A stretch of DNA of 64,000 nucleotides, from the NCBI GenBank assembly GCA_014138725.1, contig JACJID010000002.1, positions 124,001-188,000 on the forward strand, read 5' to 3'. The position numbers were made by a program, and so were the translations under genes. Under the pieces are notes generated by a model that was not told where the DNA came from, made no database searches, and saw nothing but the letters and a program-made list of their open reading frames with translations. The DNA is from Kutzneria viridogrisea (GTDB lineage Bacteria > Actinomycetota > Actinomycetes > Mycobacteriales > Pseudonocardiaceae). Of the stretch, positions 8,394 to 15,825 are shown piece after piece; the stretch's first letter is position 1, and each line of letters starts with the position of its first letter.

Positions 8394-9059
8394 ATGCGCG
8401 ACTCGTTCCGGAGGGAGCTCGACGGTGTCGCCGACCGGCTGGTCGGGATGTGCGAGCTGGTGGGCGCCGCGATGCGCGGGGCGACGATGGCCTTGCTGGA
8501 CAACGACCTGGTGCTCGCGGAGAAGGTGATCCACGACGACAACCGGGTCGACGTGGCGCGGGCCGACTGCGAGGAGCGCGCCCACGCCCTGCTGGCCTTG
8601 CAGGCGCCGGTGGCACGGGACCTGCGGGTGGTCATCGCGGCGGTGCACGCGGCGGACTCGGTGGAGCGCATGGGGGATCTGGCGGTGCACGTGGCGCGCA
8701 CGACCCGGCGCAGGCACCCGAATCCCGTGCTGCCAACGGAGTTGCGCGGGCGGTTCGCGAACCTGGGGCAGATCTGCGTCACCCTGGCCGACACCGCGGC
8801 GCAGGTGATCCGCACGCGGGACCTGGTGCTGGCCGCGGAACTGGCCGACACCGACAACACCGTGAACGCACTGCACAGCGGGCTGATGGCCACGCTGATG
8901 AGCCCGGACTGGCCGCACGGGGTGGCCACCGCGGTGGACGTGTCCCAGCTGAGCCGTTTCTACGAGCGCTTCGGTGACCACGCGGTCTCGCTGGCGCGGC
9001 GCACGGCGTATGTGGTCACTGGCGACCCGAGGCCACCTCACCTGGGGCGAGCCGCCTGA
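8394..9059 (+). CDS. phoU: PhoU-family phosphate signalling protein
   Basis: This 221-aa protein of two PhoU three-helix repeats starts MRDSFRRELDGVADRLVGM, a typical PhoU N-terminus. Acidic metal-binding patches appear in both halves (DSVERMGDLAVHVAR and FYERFGDHAVSLARR). PhoU proteins link the Pst phosphate transporter to PhoR/SenX3-type sensors. Here it stands alone, with no pst or phoR genes nearby, as is common for actinobacterial phoU genes. The ATG at 8394 gives the normal family length; an upstream in-frame start would add an unrelated basic tail. Confidence 0.92.
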   Translation: MRDSFRRELDGVADRLVGMCELVGAAMRGATMALLDNDLVLAEKVIHDDNRVDVARADCEERAHALLALQAPVARDLRVVIAAVHAADSVERMGDLAVHVARTTRRRHPNPVLPTELRGRFANLGQICVTLADTAAQVIRTRDLVLAAELADTDNTVNALHSGLMATLMSPDWPHGVATAVDVSQLSRFYERFGDHAVSLARRTAYVVTGDPRPPHLGRAA

Positions 9060-9167
9060 CCTGCGGCCACAGTGGACAATACGGACAGCGGTGAAAAACG
9101 GCGGCCGATGAACCCACCTCGGCGGGGCAACCGTAGTCTTGCTCCGAGTAATCCGAGGGAGGAAGTT

Positions 9168-9314
9168 GTGACCGAGCAGCAGGAGAACGCGCCGCAGCAG
9201 GGGCGCGCACGGCACGCGGCCGCGGAGGGCGCGGGGCTGCACCCGTTGATCGACCTGGACCGGGACCCCACGCCGGGCAAGCCCGACCACGCCGCGCCGG
9301 AGGACGAGGACTGA
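9168..9314 (+). CDS. Small acidic hypothetical protein
   Basis: This 48-aa protein of unknown function is soluble, rich in Ala/Glu/Asp/Pro, and ends PGKPDHAAPEDED. The GTG start is well supported by the ribosome site GAGGGAGGAAG 4 nt upstream; an upstream in-frame ATG at 9072 has none. It is 108 bp after phoU on the same strand and could share its transcript. No domain is recognisable. It looks intrinsically disordered, like the small acidic proteins often found in this group, so I assign no function. Confidence 0.6.
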   Translation: MTEQQENAPQQGRARHAAAEGAGLHPLIDLDRDPTPGKPDHAAPEDED

Positions 9315-9377
9315 GGTCCGCGCACGGCGGTGCCGGCACGGGAGTCCCGAGCCGGCACCGCGTCACGTGCTACGAGG

Positions 9378-10223
9378 TCACTTCACGAGCTTGCCGACGG
9401 CCTCGGCCTCCTGCACCTGGCCGGTGACGAAGCGCCACGGCACGTTGATGAAGCCGCCGTCGCCCCAGCTGGTGCCCCAGGAGTTCTGGATCCGCACGCC
9501 CTTGTCGTTGTAGGCGATGATGGTGATCTCGTGGTAGCCCAGCAGCTGCTCACCCGAGCTCGGGTAGTAGGTGTAGGCCTGCGCCGCCGAGCGGGAGATC
9601 TTCTCGAAGCTGCCGTACACCGGGATGGTGATCACCACGGGCAGGCCCTTGGCCAGCGAGTCCTGCACCCCGGCCTTGAGTGCGCTGCCGGTGTTCAGCG
9701 AGGTGTAGCCCGACAGCTTCCAGTGCGCCGCGTTGGTGCGCTGGGCCGAGGTCGGCTGGGTGGTGTAGTCGTAGTCGCCCTGCCAGTAGTCGGCCCTGGT
9801 GTCCAGGCCCTGGCTGGTCAGGATCTTGAAGTGGTCCTTGGGGTAGCTGCCCTGGTCGTTGCCCCGGGCGATCTGCGCGTAGGTGTACATCGGCGCCATC
9901 GGGGCACCGGTGATGCCCTGCTCCTTCATCAGGATGGAGTAGGCGCTGTAGTCGATGGCCCAGGCCACGCAGGAACCGACCTGCCCCTGGTTGCCGGGCG
10001 AGGCCGCGTACGGGCTCAGGTCCACCGAGGCCGGGGCGGCTGCGGTGGACAACTCACGCACACCCTGCGCGGAGAAGCTCTTCGCGCTGTGGTCCACCAG
10101 GGCGCCGTAGGCGTAGTGCGGCTGGACGGCAGGGGCCGCATCCGCAAGGGGCAGGCCCATCGCGCCGATCGCACCAGCGGTCGCCAAAACAACGGCCAAA
10201 CGGCCGTAGTTCTTCGCATTCAT
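9378..10223 (-). CDS. Secreted papain-like (C1A) cysteine protease
   Basis: This 281-aa exported protein has a signal peptide at residues 1-30 (GRLAVVLATAGAIGAMGLPL then ADAAPA). All four papain-family catalytic positions are visible: oxyanion Gln and nucleophile Cys85 in GNQGQVGSCVAWA, His in GYHEITIIAYND, and Asn in QNSWGTSWGDGGF. Only about 35 residues separate the signal peptide from the catalytic domain, so the usual long inhibitory propeptide is missing. It is monocistronic. An unusual inverted repeat lies directly upstream of its ribosome site. Substrate is unknown; a role in extracellular peptide digestion is the simplest reading. Confidence 0.88.
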   Translation of the reverse strand: MNAKNYGRLAVVLATAGAIGAMGLPLADAAPAVQPHYAYGALVDHSAKSFSAQGVRELSTAAAPASVDLSPYAASPGNQGQVGSCVAWAIDYSAYSILMKEQGITGAPMAPMYTYAQIARGNDQGSYPKDHFKILTSQGLDTRADYWQGDYDYTTQPTSAQRTNAAHWKLSGYTSLNTGSALKAGVQDSLAKGLPVVITIPVYGSFEKISRSAAQAYTYYPSSGEQLLGYHEITIIAYNDKGVRIQNSWGTSWGDGGFINVPWRFVTGQVQEAEAVGKLVK

Positions 10224-10237
10224 TTGGGTTCATCCTC

Positions 10238-10262
10238 GATACATCAGCAGGGGTGATGTATC
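10238..10262. promoter_or_regulatory. Perfect 9-bp inverted repeat upstream of the C1A protease start
   Basis: GATACATCA (10238-10246), a 7-nt spacer GCAGGGG, and TGATGTATC (10254-10262) form a perfect inverted repeat. It ends 14 bp upstream of the protease ATG, just before the GAGGA ribosome site on the minus strand. The sequence is AT-rich compared with its surroundings. It could be a repressor operator or a leader-RNA hairpin that controls access to the ribosome site. Confidence 0.75.
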
Positions 10263-10373
10263 CGCCCGAGGAGCGCATCAGGATTACGGACCTCGAAAAC
10301 ACGGCGGATGCACGCGAGGTGAACCTTAAGTACTAAAGCCCCCAGTGAAAAAGCGACGATCGTAGGGGTTCGT

Positions 10374-10604
10374 TCACATTTGACGTGCGGCCAACCGCGC
10401 CCTGTTACCAGCCACGGCGATGACGTCACCGTCGGTCAGCTGACGGCCCCTGCGTTCCTCCGGCCTGCCGTTGACCGTGACCTCCCCCGCCTCCAGCAGT
10501 TCCCTGGCGTGGCTGCCGTCCTCGGCCAGTCCGGCCAGCTTGAGGAACTGGCCGAGCCGGATGCTGTCGTCGCTGATCTGCACGGTCTGGATGGGGGCGT
10601 TCAT
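10374..10604 (-). CDS. S4-domain RNA-binding protein (YbcJ/RlbA type)
   Basis: This 76-aa protein consists almost wholly of an S4 RNA-binding domain. It shows IRLGQFLKLAGLAEDGSHAR, then ELLEAGEVTVNGRPEERRGR and LTDGDVIAV, matching the small stand-alone S4 proteins (YbcJ, YaaA/RlbA). The family binds structured RNA, and some members act in ribosome assembly or stalled-subunit rescue. It begins 12 bp after the stop of the Mce-associated gene on the same strand and could be co-transcribed with it. The ATG is clear; the ribosome site is weak. Confidence 0.88.
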   Translation of the reverse strand: MNAPIQTVQISDDSIRLGQFLKLAGLAEDGSHARELLEAGEVTVNGRPEERRGRQLTDGDVIAVAGNRARLAARQM

Positions 10605-10616
10605 CGGTACATCATC

Positions 10617-11252
10617 TCAGTACGCCGTGATGCCGCCGACCTTCCAGGTGCCCTCGCTGAGCACGGCGTCCACCGCGAGCTGACCACCACCGGAACTGGT
10701 CTGGCCGTTGTCGGCGCGGGTGGCCTTCTGGTCCACGAACACCAGCACCCTGGCCCGGTCCGCGGACAGCACCTCCACCCCGCTGGCCACCGTGGCCACG
10801 GTCAGCACCAGCTTGCCCTCCGCTGCCTGCTGCCGCACCGGCTTGATCAGCGCCGCGTAGTCCTGCACGGCCTTGCCCACCAGCGAGCGCTTGGCCAGGT
10901 CCTCGGACTTGGCGGGCTGGGCGTAGTCGTAGGAGAAGATCCCGTTGACGATCGCGGTGACCTGGCCGGTGACCTGGCTGGTCGCGGCGTTGTCGGCCAG
11001 CGCGGTGTTGGCCTTGGCCGCCGCCGTGTCCAGCGAGTTGGCCTGCACGCCGAACCACGTGGCCAGGCCGGTCATCAGCACGGCGAGGGCCACCAGCAGC
11101 GCGGGCAGGCCGAGCCGGGGCCTCGCCCTGGGCTTCGGGTCCGGCGCGGGCTCGGGCTCGGGATGGACTGCGGGCCGCTCGCTGACCGGCCGCAGGCCCG
11201 CCACGTAGCGCTTGCGCTGGGACGCGGGTGAGCGCCGCTGGGTGATCGTCAC
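10617..11252 (-). CDS. Mce-associated membrane protein
   Basis: This 211-aa protein has a Pro-rich basic cytoplasmic N-terminus, one membrane helix at about residues 48-70 (LGLPALLVALAVLMTGLATW) and an extracytoplasmic domain. The domain has the NTF2-like pattern of Mce-associated (Mam) proteins, including the typical ending GTWKVGGITAY. Mam proteins stabilise Mce lipid-import complexes. It follows its paralogue with a 10-bp gap and diverges from the mce block at 12104-24645. The identification rests on architecture and context, because sequence identity in this family is low. Confidence 0.82.
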   Translation of the reverse strand: MTITQRRSPASQRKRYVAGLRPVSERPAVHPEPEPAPDPKPRARPRLGLPALLVALAVLMTGLATWFGVQANSLDTAAAKANTALADNAATSQVTGQVTAIVNGIFSYDYAQPAKSEDLAKRSLVGKAVQDYAALIKPVRQQAAEGKLVLTVATVASGVEVLSADRARVLVFVDQKATRADNGQTSSGGGQLAVDAVLSEGTWKVGGITAY

Positions 11253-11262
11253 GGGTGTCCTC

Positions 11263-11793
11263 TCACTGTGCGGTGCCCACCGGGACCTGGCCGAGCGCGC
11301 TGAGCTTCCAGCCCGCGTCGGTCCTGGTCAGCTGGCCCTGGAACCGGTTGCGCTTGGTCACCGGCTGGCCCTGCTGGGGCGTCACCGTGATGTCCAGGAC
11401 GGCCAGCACCGCGGCCCTGCCCGCGTGCTGGTCCAGCTCCGTGACCGCGGCGTCGACCAGCTTGGCGGTGGTGGCCGTCTTCGCCTCCTGGATCTTGGAC
11501 ACGTAGCTGGGGTTGTCCCGGACCAGCTGGTCGTGCAGGTCACCGGTGGTCAGCGACTGCCAGGAGGCCAGGCCGGGCTGCACGGAGCGGTAGTCCAGGG
11601 TGTTCATGCCGACCACCGCCTGCTCCCCGACCCGCAGCACCTGGTCGCGGTCACGGGAGAAGGCCGCGGACTCGTCGTGCGCCGCGCTCCACCAGGACCA
11701 GCCGAACCAGGCCGCCACGAGGGTCGCCGCCACCGCGAGGGCGGCGGTGATGAGCACCGGAGGGCTGGCAACGGCGGGCAGGCGCTGCGTCAT
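11263..11793 (-). CDS. Mce-associated membrane protein, second copy
   Basis: This protein of about 176 aa has the same architecture as its downstream neighbour: a short cytoplasmic tail, one helix (PPVLITAALAVAATLVAAWF) and an outer domain ending GWKLSALGQVPVGTAQ. It belongs to the Mce-associated group. The two genes probably arose by duplication and form an operon directed away from the mce genes. ATG 11793 is chosen because it gives the normal short N-terminal tail. An in-frame ATG at 11835 would add 14 residues, and no ribosome site settles the choice. Confidence 0.8.
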   Translation of the reverse strand: MTQRLPAVASPPVLITAALAVAATLVAAWFGWSWWSAAHDESAAFSRDRDQVLRVGEQAVVGMNTLDYRSVQPGLASWQSLTTGDLHDQLVRDNPSYVSKIQEAKTATTAKLVDAAVTELDQHAGRAAVLAVLDITVTPQQGQPVTKRNRFQGQLTRTDAGWKLSALGQVPVGTAQ

Positions 11794-12103
11794 GGCGGGC
11801 AGTCTCACCGCGCCGGGGACAGCCGGTCCAGCCATTCCCCGAACGGGCTAAGCAGCCCCGGAAAAGCGCCCTGCGACCTGACAAGAACATACCGGAGGTT
11901 TGTAGCCGCTACACAAGAATGAGTTCGGCGCATCATTGTCCTCACCCAGTGCATTTTTGTTACTTGCCCGCAACTTGACTCGTGAGTAACGTGAGTCGCG
12001 GTCGGAACGTGAAATTCCCCACGGCCCGACAATCACCAATTCCCGCCAGCGACGTGCCGTCACCGTCGTTTCTTTCGCGACCGCACAGCAGGGAGAAGGC
12101 TAC
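11794..12103. promoter_or_regulatory. Divergent control region between Mce-associated genes and the mce block
   Basis: This 310-bp non-coding stretch is clearly more AT-rich than its neighbours. It contains TTGACT at 11975-11980, a possible -35 element. An inverted repeat GTTACT/AGTAAC lies at 11959-11964 and 11985-11990 around it. CGTGAGT occurs twice, 10 bp apart, at 11981 and 11991. The region should hold divergent promoters for the two Mce-associated genes and for the secreted-protein/mce operon. The inverted repeat is a candidate operator. No gene or RNA element is recognisable here. Confidence 0.55.
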
Positions 12104-12715
12104 GTGTTCAGAACTGGAATGAGAACCGCGACGGGCGCGGCTGTGTTGGCCGTCACCGCTCTGCTGGGGGCCGGAATCGCCAGCGCTGACGTGCCGGTGG
12201 ACAAGACCCTCACCTGGAAGGGGGATTTCCCCGTGATCGGCACGCTCTCGCCGATCAGCACCCAGATGCTGGCCAGCCTGCCCAGCCCGGTCACCGTCGG
12301 GCAGCCCGGCGGCACCGTACCCGTCACGCTCAACGTGGACGCCCCCGCCGACGCCACCAACGGCCTGGAGCTGGTCGGCGCGGCCAGCGTGGAGGGCACC
12401 GTCAAGGCCACGGTCGTGGTCACCGACTCCGCGGGCACCACCGTGAACGTGCCGATCCTGCTGACCATCCCGAAGACGGCCACCCCGGCCAGCGGAGAAC
12501 ACCTCAAGTTCACCGCCACCGGCAACGCGAGCTTCCCCTCCCCGCAGCACGCCGGTACCGCCACGGTCGTGCTCGACGGTGCCAGCGCGTCGACCACCTT
12601 GGAGCCCAAGGACTCCAGCGGCAACGACACCGCGCTGGGCACCTTCACCGTGAACCTCAGCCTGGACCCGGCGGGCCAGGACACCAGCCTGGGCACCGTG
12701 CAGATCAACGGCTGA
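12104..12715 (+). CDS. Secreted beta-rich protein, DUF6801-like, first copy
   Basis: This 203-aa exported protein has a signal peptide (TATGAAVLAVTALLGAGIAS-ADV) followed by one domain starting TLTWKGDFPVIGTLSPI. The pattern matches an actinobacterial secreted domain I recall as DUF6801; the name is from memory. The domain is Thr/Val-rich with no Cys and probably a beta sandwich. The GTG start has GGGAGAAGG upstream. It is paralogous to the next gene and to the N-terminal half of the third. It is the first gene of a transcript leading into mceG, so a cell-surface accessory role in lipid import is inferred. Confidence 0.78.
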   Translation: MFRTGMRTATGAAVLAVTALLGAGIASADVPVDKTLTWKGDFPVIGTLSPISTQMLASLPSPVTVGQPGGTVPVTLNVDAPADATNGLELVGAASVEGTVKATVVVTDSAGTTVNVPILLTIPKTATPASGEHLKFTATGNASFPSPQHAGTATVVLDGASASTTLEPKDSSGNDTALGTFTVNLSLDPAGQDTSLGTVQING

Positions 12716-12746
12716 GACCCGATCCGCAGCGACTAAGGAGACCACC

Positions 12747-13376
12747 ATGCTCGGACGAGCAACGGCGCTCGCCAGGCGTGCGACCGCTGTGGCCACCGTC
12801 GGCCTGGTCGCGGGTCTGCTCGGCGCAGGCATCGCCGCCGCCGACACCCCCGTGGCCAAGGACCTCAGCTTCAAGGGCGACTTCCCGGTCATCGGCACGC
12901 TCACGCCGATCAAGGCGCACATCACCACCAGCCTGCCCAGCCCCGTCGTGGTGGGCAAGTCCAGCAAGCTGTTCCCGGCCAGCGTGGACATCGACGCCCC
13001 GCCGGACGCCACCACCGGGCTCAACCTGATCGGCGCGGCCTCCGTGGAGGGCACGGCCAAGCTGACCGCGCTGATCACCGACTCGGCGGGCAAGAAGTAC
13101 TCGGCCAAGATCCAGCTGACCATCCCGAAGACGCCCACCCCGGCCGACGGCCAGGACCTGAAGTTCACCGCCACCGGCCAGGCGATCATCCCGGTGATCA
13201 GCAACACCGGGGCCGCGGTGGCCTCGGTGGACCTGACCAGCGTGTCCACCACGCTGACCCCGAAGGACGCCAAGGGGGAGCCGACCGCGCTGGGCACCTT
13301 CACCGTGGACCTGACCCCGGACCCTGCGGGCCAGGACCCCACCCTGGGCACGATCCAGATCGTCGCGGCGAGCTGA
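12747..13376 (+). CDS. Secreted beta-rich protein, DUF6801-like, second copy
   Basis: This 209-aa paralogue of the preceding gene has a signal peptide (AVATVGLVAGLLGAGIAAAD) and then DLSFKGDFPVIGTLTPIKA. Long stretches align without gaps, including the shared endings ALGTFTVDL...DPAGQDPTLGTIQI and ALGTFTVNL...DPAGQDTSLGTVQI. This indicates a tandem duplication. The ATG has a strong AAGGAG site 6 nt upstream. Only 31 bp separate it from the first copy and 1 bp separates its stop from the next gene, so all are one operon. No catalytic motif is visible; a structural or ligand-binding role is most likely. Confidence 0.78.
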   Translation: MLGRATALARRATAVATVGLVAGLLGAGIAAADTPVAKDLSFKGDFPVIGTLTPIKAHITTSLPSPVVVGKSSKLFPASVDIDAPPDATTGLNLIGAASVEGTAKLTALITDSAGKKYSAKIQLTIPKTPTPADGQDLKFTATGQAIIPVISNTGAAVASVDLTSVSTTLTPKDAKGEPTALGTFTVDLTPDPAGQDPTLGTIQIVAAS

Positions 13377-13377
13377 C

Positions 13378-14637
13378 ATGAGGCCCCCGGTGTCGAGCAG
13401 GCCTGCCGCGGTCGCCGCCTTCGGGCTGGCCGTGCTGCTGGTGGGTGCCGGCTCGGCGCCGGGGCTGGCAGGCAAGGACAGCACGCTGCACTACACCTGC
13501 CAGTTCCCCGCGACGGGCGCCGTGGACCTCGCGGTCACGGTGTCGGCCGCGTACCCCGACACGGGCAGGGTCGGGCAACAGGTCGCCCCGGCAGCGGCGT
13601 CGGTCAGGTTCGCCGTGCCCGCCGAGGCGACCGCGGAGCTGGCGAAGTTGGGTGCCGTCACGGTGGATGGCGGCACCCAACTTGCCACAACCGTTGCCCA
13701 GCAGGGAAAGTCCACCGACTCGGCGTGGACCGCCCAGTTCGCCCAACCGGTCCCGATCCCCGCGACCGGCGAACTCGCACTGACCGCCTCCGGCACGACC
13801 CCACCCGTGACGCCCGCGGTGGACGGTCCGCTGACCGTCGCAGCGGGCACGCTGGTGCTGAACCTGAGCCTGCACAAGGCGGACGGGTCGACGGTGCTGC
13901 CCGTTCCGTGCACCCCGGTCACCGGCCAGAACACCATGTTGGCCACGATCACCGTCGGTGGCACCGAGACCGGCACCCCCGCCCAGCCGCCCGTGGTCGG
14001 CGAGCAGCCAGCCACCCCGCAGTCCACGCCCGCCGCCGCCCCGCTGCCACCCAATCCGCTGCACTACCCGTTGACCGGCAGCACGACGATCAAGAAGCTG
14101 AACGCCGTCACCGACCTGGGCAAGGGCGGGGTGGACGCCTGGTACACCATCGGGCCCGCCCCGGACTTCGACGTCACCCTGCACGGCAAGATGCGGCTGG
14201 ACCCGGTGCCGACCTCCTTCCTCAACTTCGGCTTCGTGCCAGCCACCGCGATGATGCAGTTCGTGCCGGGCATGACCGAGATGGTGCTGCACAAGGGAAA
14301 GGCCACCGGCACCTCGAAGACCGACACCAGGCTGTACGAGGCGAGGGTCAACGGGGTCGGCATGGACCTCGGCCAGACCTGCCACAACGCCAGGACCATC
14401 AGCATCACCCTGGAGTCCGGCTCGAACTTCACCGTGCTGGGCGGCGGCCCCGTCAACGGCGTGTTCGACCTGCCCGGCTTCACCGGCTGCGGGGCCACCG
14501 AACCGCTGGACGCGTTGATCACCGGGCTGACCACCGGCCCCGGCAACACCGCGAACATCGTGCTCGGCAAGCCCTGCCGCCCCAAGGTCCCGGGTCCCGA
14601 TCCCACCTGCCCGTGGCAGGACCCGGACAAGTTCTGA
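13378..14637 (+). CDS. Secreted two-domain protein (DUF6801-like plus mce-flanking domain)
   Basis: This 419-aa exported protein has a signal sequence at about 1-30. An N-terminal domain (about 35-190) starts TLHYTCQFPATGAVDLAV and is related to the two preceding proteins. A Pro/Ala linker follows at about 198-228. The C-terminal domain (about 230-405) is clearly paralogous to the whole mature protein at 24025-24645. Shared landmarks are TTIKK/TYLKK, an NFG-or-QFG-x-(L/V)P motif, TCHNART/NCASAEP and FTGCG/FANCG, with both cysteines kept. It lies 20 bp before mceG. Because its C-terminal domain recurs at the far end of the operon, it is probably an integral accessory of this Mce system. Confidence 0.78.
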   Translation: MRPPVSSRPAAVAAFGLAVLLVGAGSAPGLAGKDSTLHYTCQFPATGAVDLAVTVSAAYPDTGRVGQQVAPAAASVRFAVPAEATAELAKLGAVTVDGGTQLATTVAQQGKSTDSAWTAQFAQPVPIPATGELALTASGTTPPVTPAVDGPLTVAAGTLVLNLSLHKADGSTVLPVPCTPVTGQNTMLATITVGGTETGTPAQPPVVGEQPATPQSTPAAAPLPPNPLHYPLTGSTTIKKLNAVTDLGKGGVDAWYTIGPAPDFDVTLHGKMRLDPVPTSFLNFGFVPATAMMQFVPGMTEMVLHKGKATGTSKTDTRLYEARVNGVGMDLGQTCHNARTISITLESGSNFTVLGGGPVNGVFDLPGFTGCGATEPLDALITGLTTGPGNTANIVLGKPCRPKVPGPDPTCPWQDPDKF

Positions 14638-14657
14638 GTGAACCGCGAGGAGGCCCG

Positions 14658-15656
14658 GTGGGCGTAGAGGTAGCCGTCGAGGGACTGACCAAGTCCTTCG
14701 GCGCGCAGAACATCTGGCGGGACGTGTCCCTGGTGCTGCCCCGCGGTGAGGTCAGCGCGCTGCTGGGGCCCTCGGGCACCGGCAAGTCGGTCTTCCTGAA
14801 GACGATCATCGGCCTGCTCCGGCCCGAGCGGGGCAGCTGCGTGGTCGGCGGGGTGGACACCGCCTCGTGCAGCGAGCACCAACTCTACGAGGTGCGCAAG
14901 CTGTTCGGCGTGCTGTTCCAGGACGGCGCCCTGTTCGGGTCGATGAACCTGTTCGACAACGTGGCCTTCCCGCTGCGCGAGCACACCCGAAAGCCCGAGT
15001 CCGAGGTCCGCCGCATCGTCCTGGAGAAGATGGAACTGGTGGGCCTCACCGGCGCCGAGTCCAAACTCCCCGGCGAGATCTCCGGCGGCATGCGCAAGCG
15101 CGCCGGACTCGCCCGCGCCCTCGTACTCGATCCCGAGATCATCCTCTGCGACGAGCCCGACTCCGGCCTGGACCCCGTGCGCACCGCCTACCTGTCCCAG
15201 CTGCTGATCGACCTCAACGCGCAACTGGACACCACCATCCTGATCGTCACGCACAACATCAACCTGGCCAGGACCGTGCCGGACAACATCGGCATGCTGT
15301 TCCGCCGCGAACTGGTCATGTTCGGTCCCCGCGAACTCATGCTCACCAGCGAGGAACCCGTGCTCGCCCAGTTCCTCAACGGGCGTAGGCTCGGGCCGAT
15401 CGGCATGACCGAGGAGAAGGACCAGGCCGCGCTCGCCGCCGAACAGGCGCAACTGCGTGCCGTCACCGACACCCTGTACGGCATCGCCCCGCAGCTCGAC
15501 CCCAGTCCCGGGCTACCGCCCCGACTTGCCGTGCGGCGCCGCAAGGACCGGGTCATGAGCGCCCTGCACCAGTTCCCGATCCCGACCCAGCGCAGCGTCA
15601 TCGCCAGCCTCGACGCGGCCGACCGCACCCGCTACGGGATCGGAGCCCCCGCATGA
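14658..15656 (+). CDS. mceG: Mce ABC transporter ATPase (MceG/MlaF family)
   Basis: This 332-aa cytoplasmic ATPase would power Mce lipid import. Walker A GPSGTGKS is at residues 37-44, the Q-loop is in GVLFQDGALFG, the signature is ISGGMRKR, Walker B is IILCDEPDSGLD and the switch His is in LIVTHN. The lack of ABC permease-fusion helices and the long C-terminal extension (about 80 aa past the core) fit MceG. The GTG is supported by GAGGAGG 5 nt upstream. In M. tuberculosis mceG is unlinked from mce operons; here it is inside the operon, suggesting it serves this system. Confidence 0.92.
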   Translation: MGVEVAVEGLTKSFGAQNIWRDVSLVLPRGEVSALLGPSGTGKSVFLKTIIGLLRPERGSCVVGGVDTASCSEHQLYEVRKLFGVLFQDGALFGSMNLFDNVAFPLREHTRKPESEVRRIVLEKMELVGLTGAESKLPGEISGGMRKRAGLARALVLDPEIILCDEPDSGLDPVRTAYLSQLLIDLNAQLDTTILIVTHNINLARTVPDNIGMLFRRELVMFGPRELMLTSEEPVLAQFLNGRRLGPIGMTEEKDQAALAAEQAQLRAVTDTLYGIAPQLDPSPGLPPRLAVRRRKDRVMSALHQFPIPTQRSVIASLDAADRTRYGIGAPA

Positions 15657-15673
15657 CCGCCCTGGACCGCCGC

Positions 15674-15732
15674 CATGCCATGAAAGTGCCGTTCCTGGCA
15701 CCCAACGCATCGAACAGCACTTTCATGGCATG
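15674..15732. repeat. Family A hairpin: perfect 16-bp inverted repeat between mceG and yrbEA
   Basis: CATGCCATGAAAGTGC (15674-15689) pairs perfectly with GCACTTTCATGGCATG (15717-15732). Past one mismatch, GTTC/GAAC extends the stem, leaving a loop of about 17 nt. It starts 18 bp after the mceG stop and there is no T-tract. It is inside an operon, so it might attenuate transcription or protect the upstream mRNA segment. Confidence 0.85.
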
Positions 15733-15748
15733 TCCCGCGCCCCATCAC

Positions 15749-15806
15749 GCCGCGAAAGTGCCCTTCGCTGCGCTCAACGCAGTGAAAGCCACCTTCACGC
15801 CACGGC
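15749..15806. repeat. Family A element, second copy in the mceG-yrbEA gap
   Basis: GCGAAAGTGCCCTTCGCTGCG, loop CTCAA, then CGCAGTGAAAGCCACCTTCA form an imperfect hairpin whose inner CTGCG/CGCAG is perfect. It matches the inner half of the perfect hairpin at 37365-37417. Two family A copies therefore sit side by side in a 169-bp gap within the mce operon. Confidence 0.7.
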
Positions 15807-15825
15807 CCACCCCCGAGGACCCCGC

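Noticed and set aside
10224-10373. Cyclic di-AMP (ydaO) riboswitch upstream of the secreted protease
   Set aside because: Such riboswitches precede actinobacterial cell-wall hydrolase genes, but I could not find the conserved core; only a simple inverted repeat is clear.
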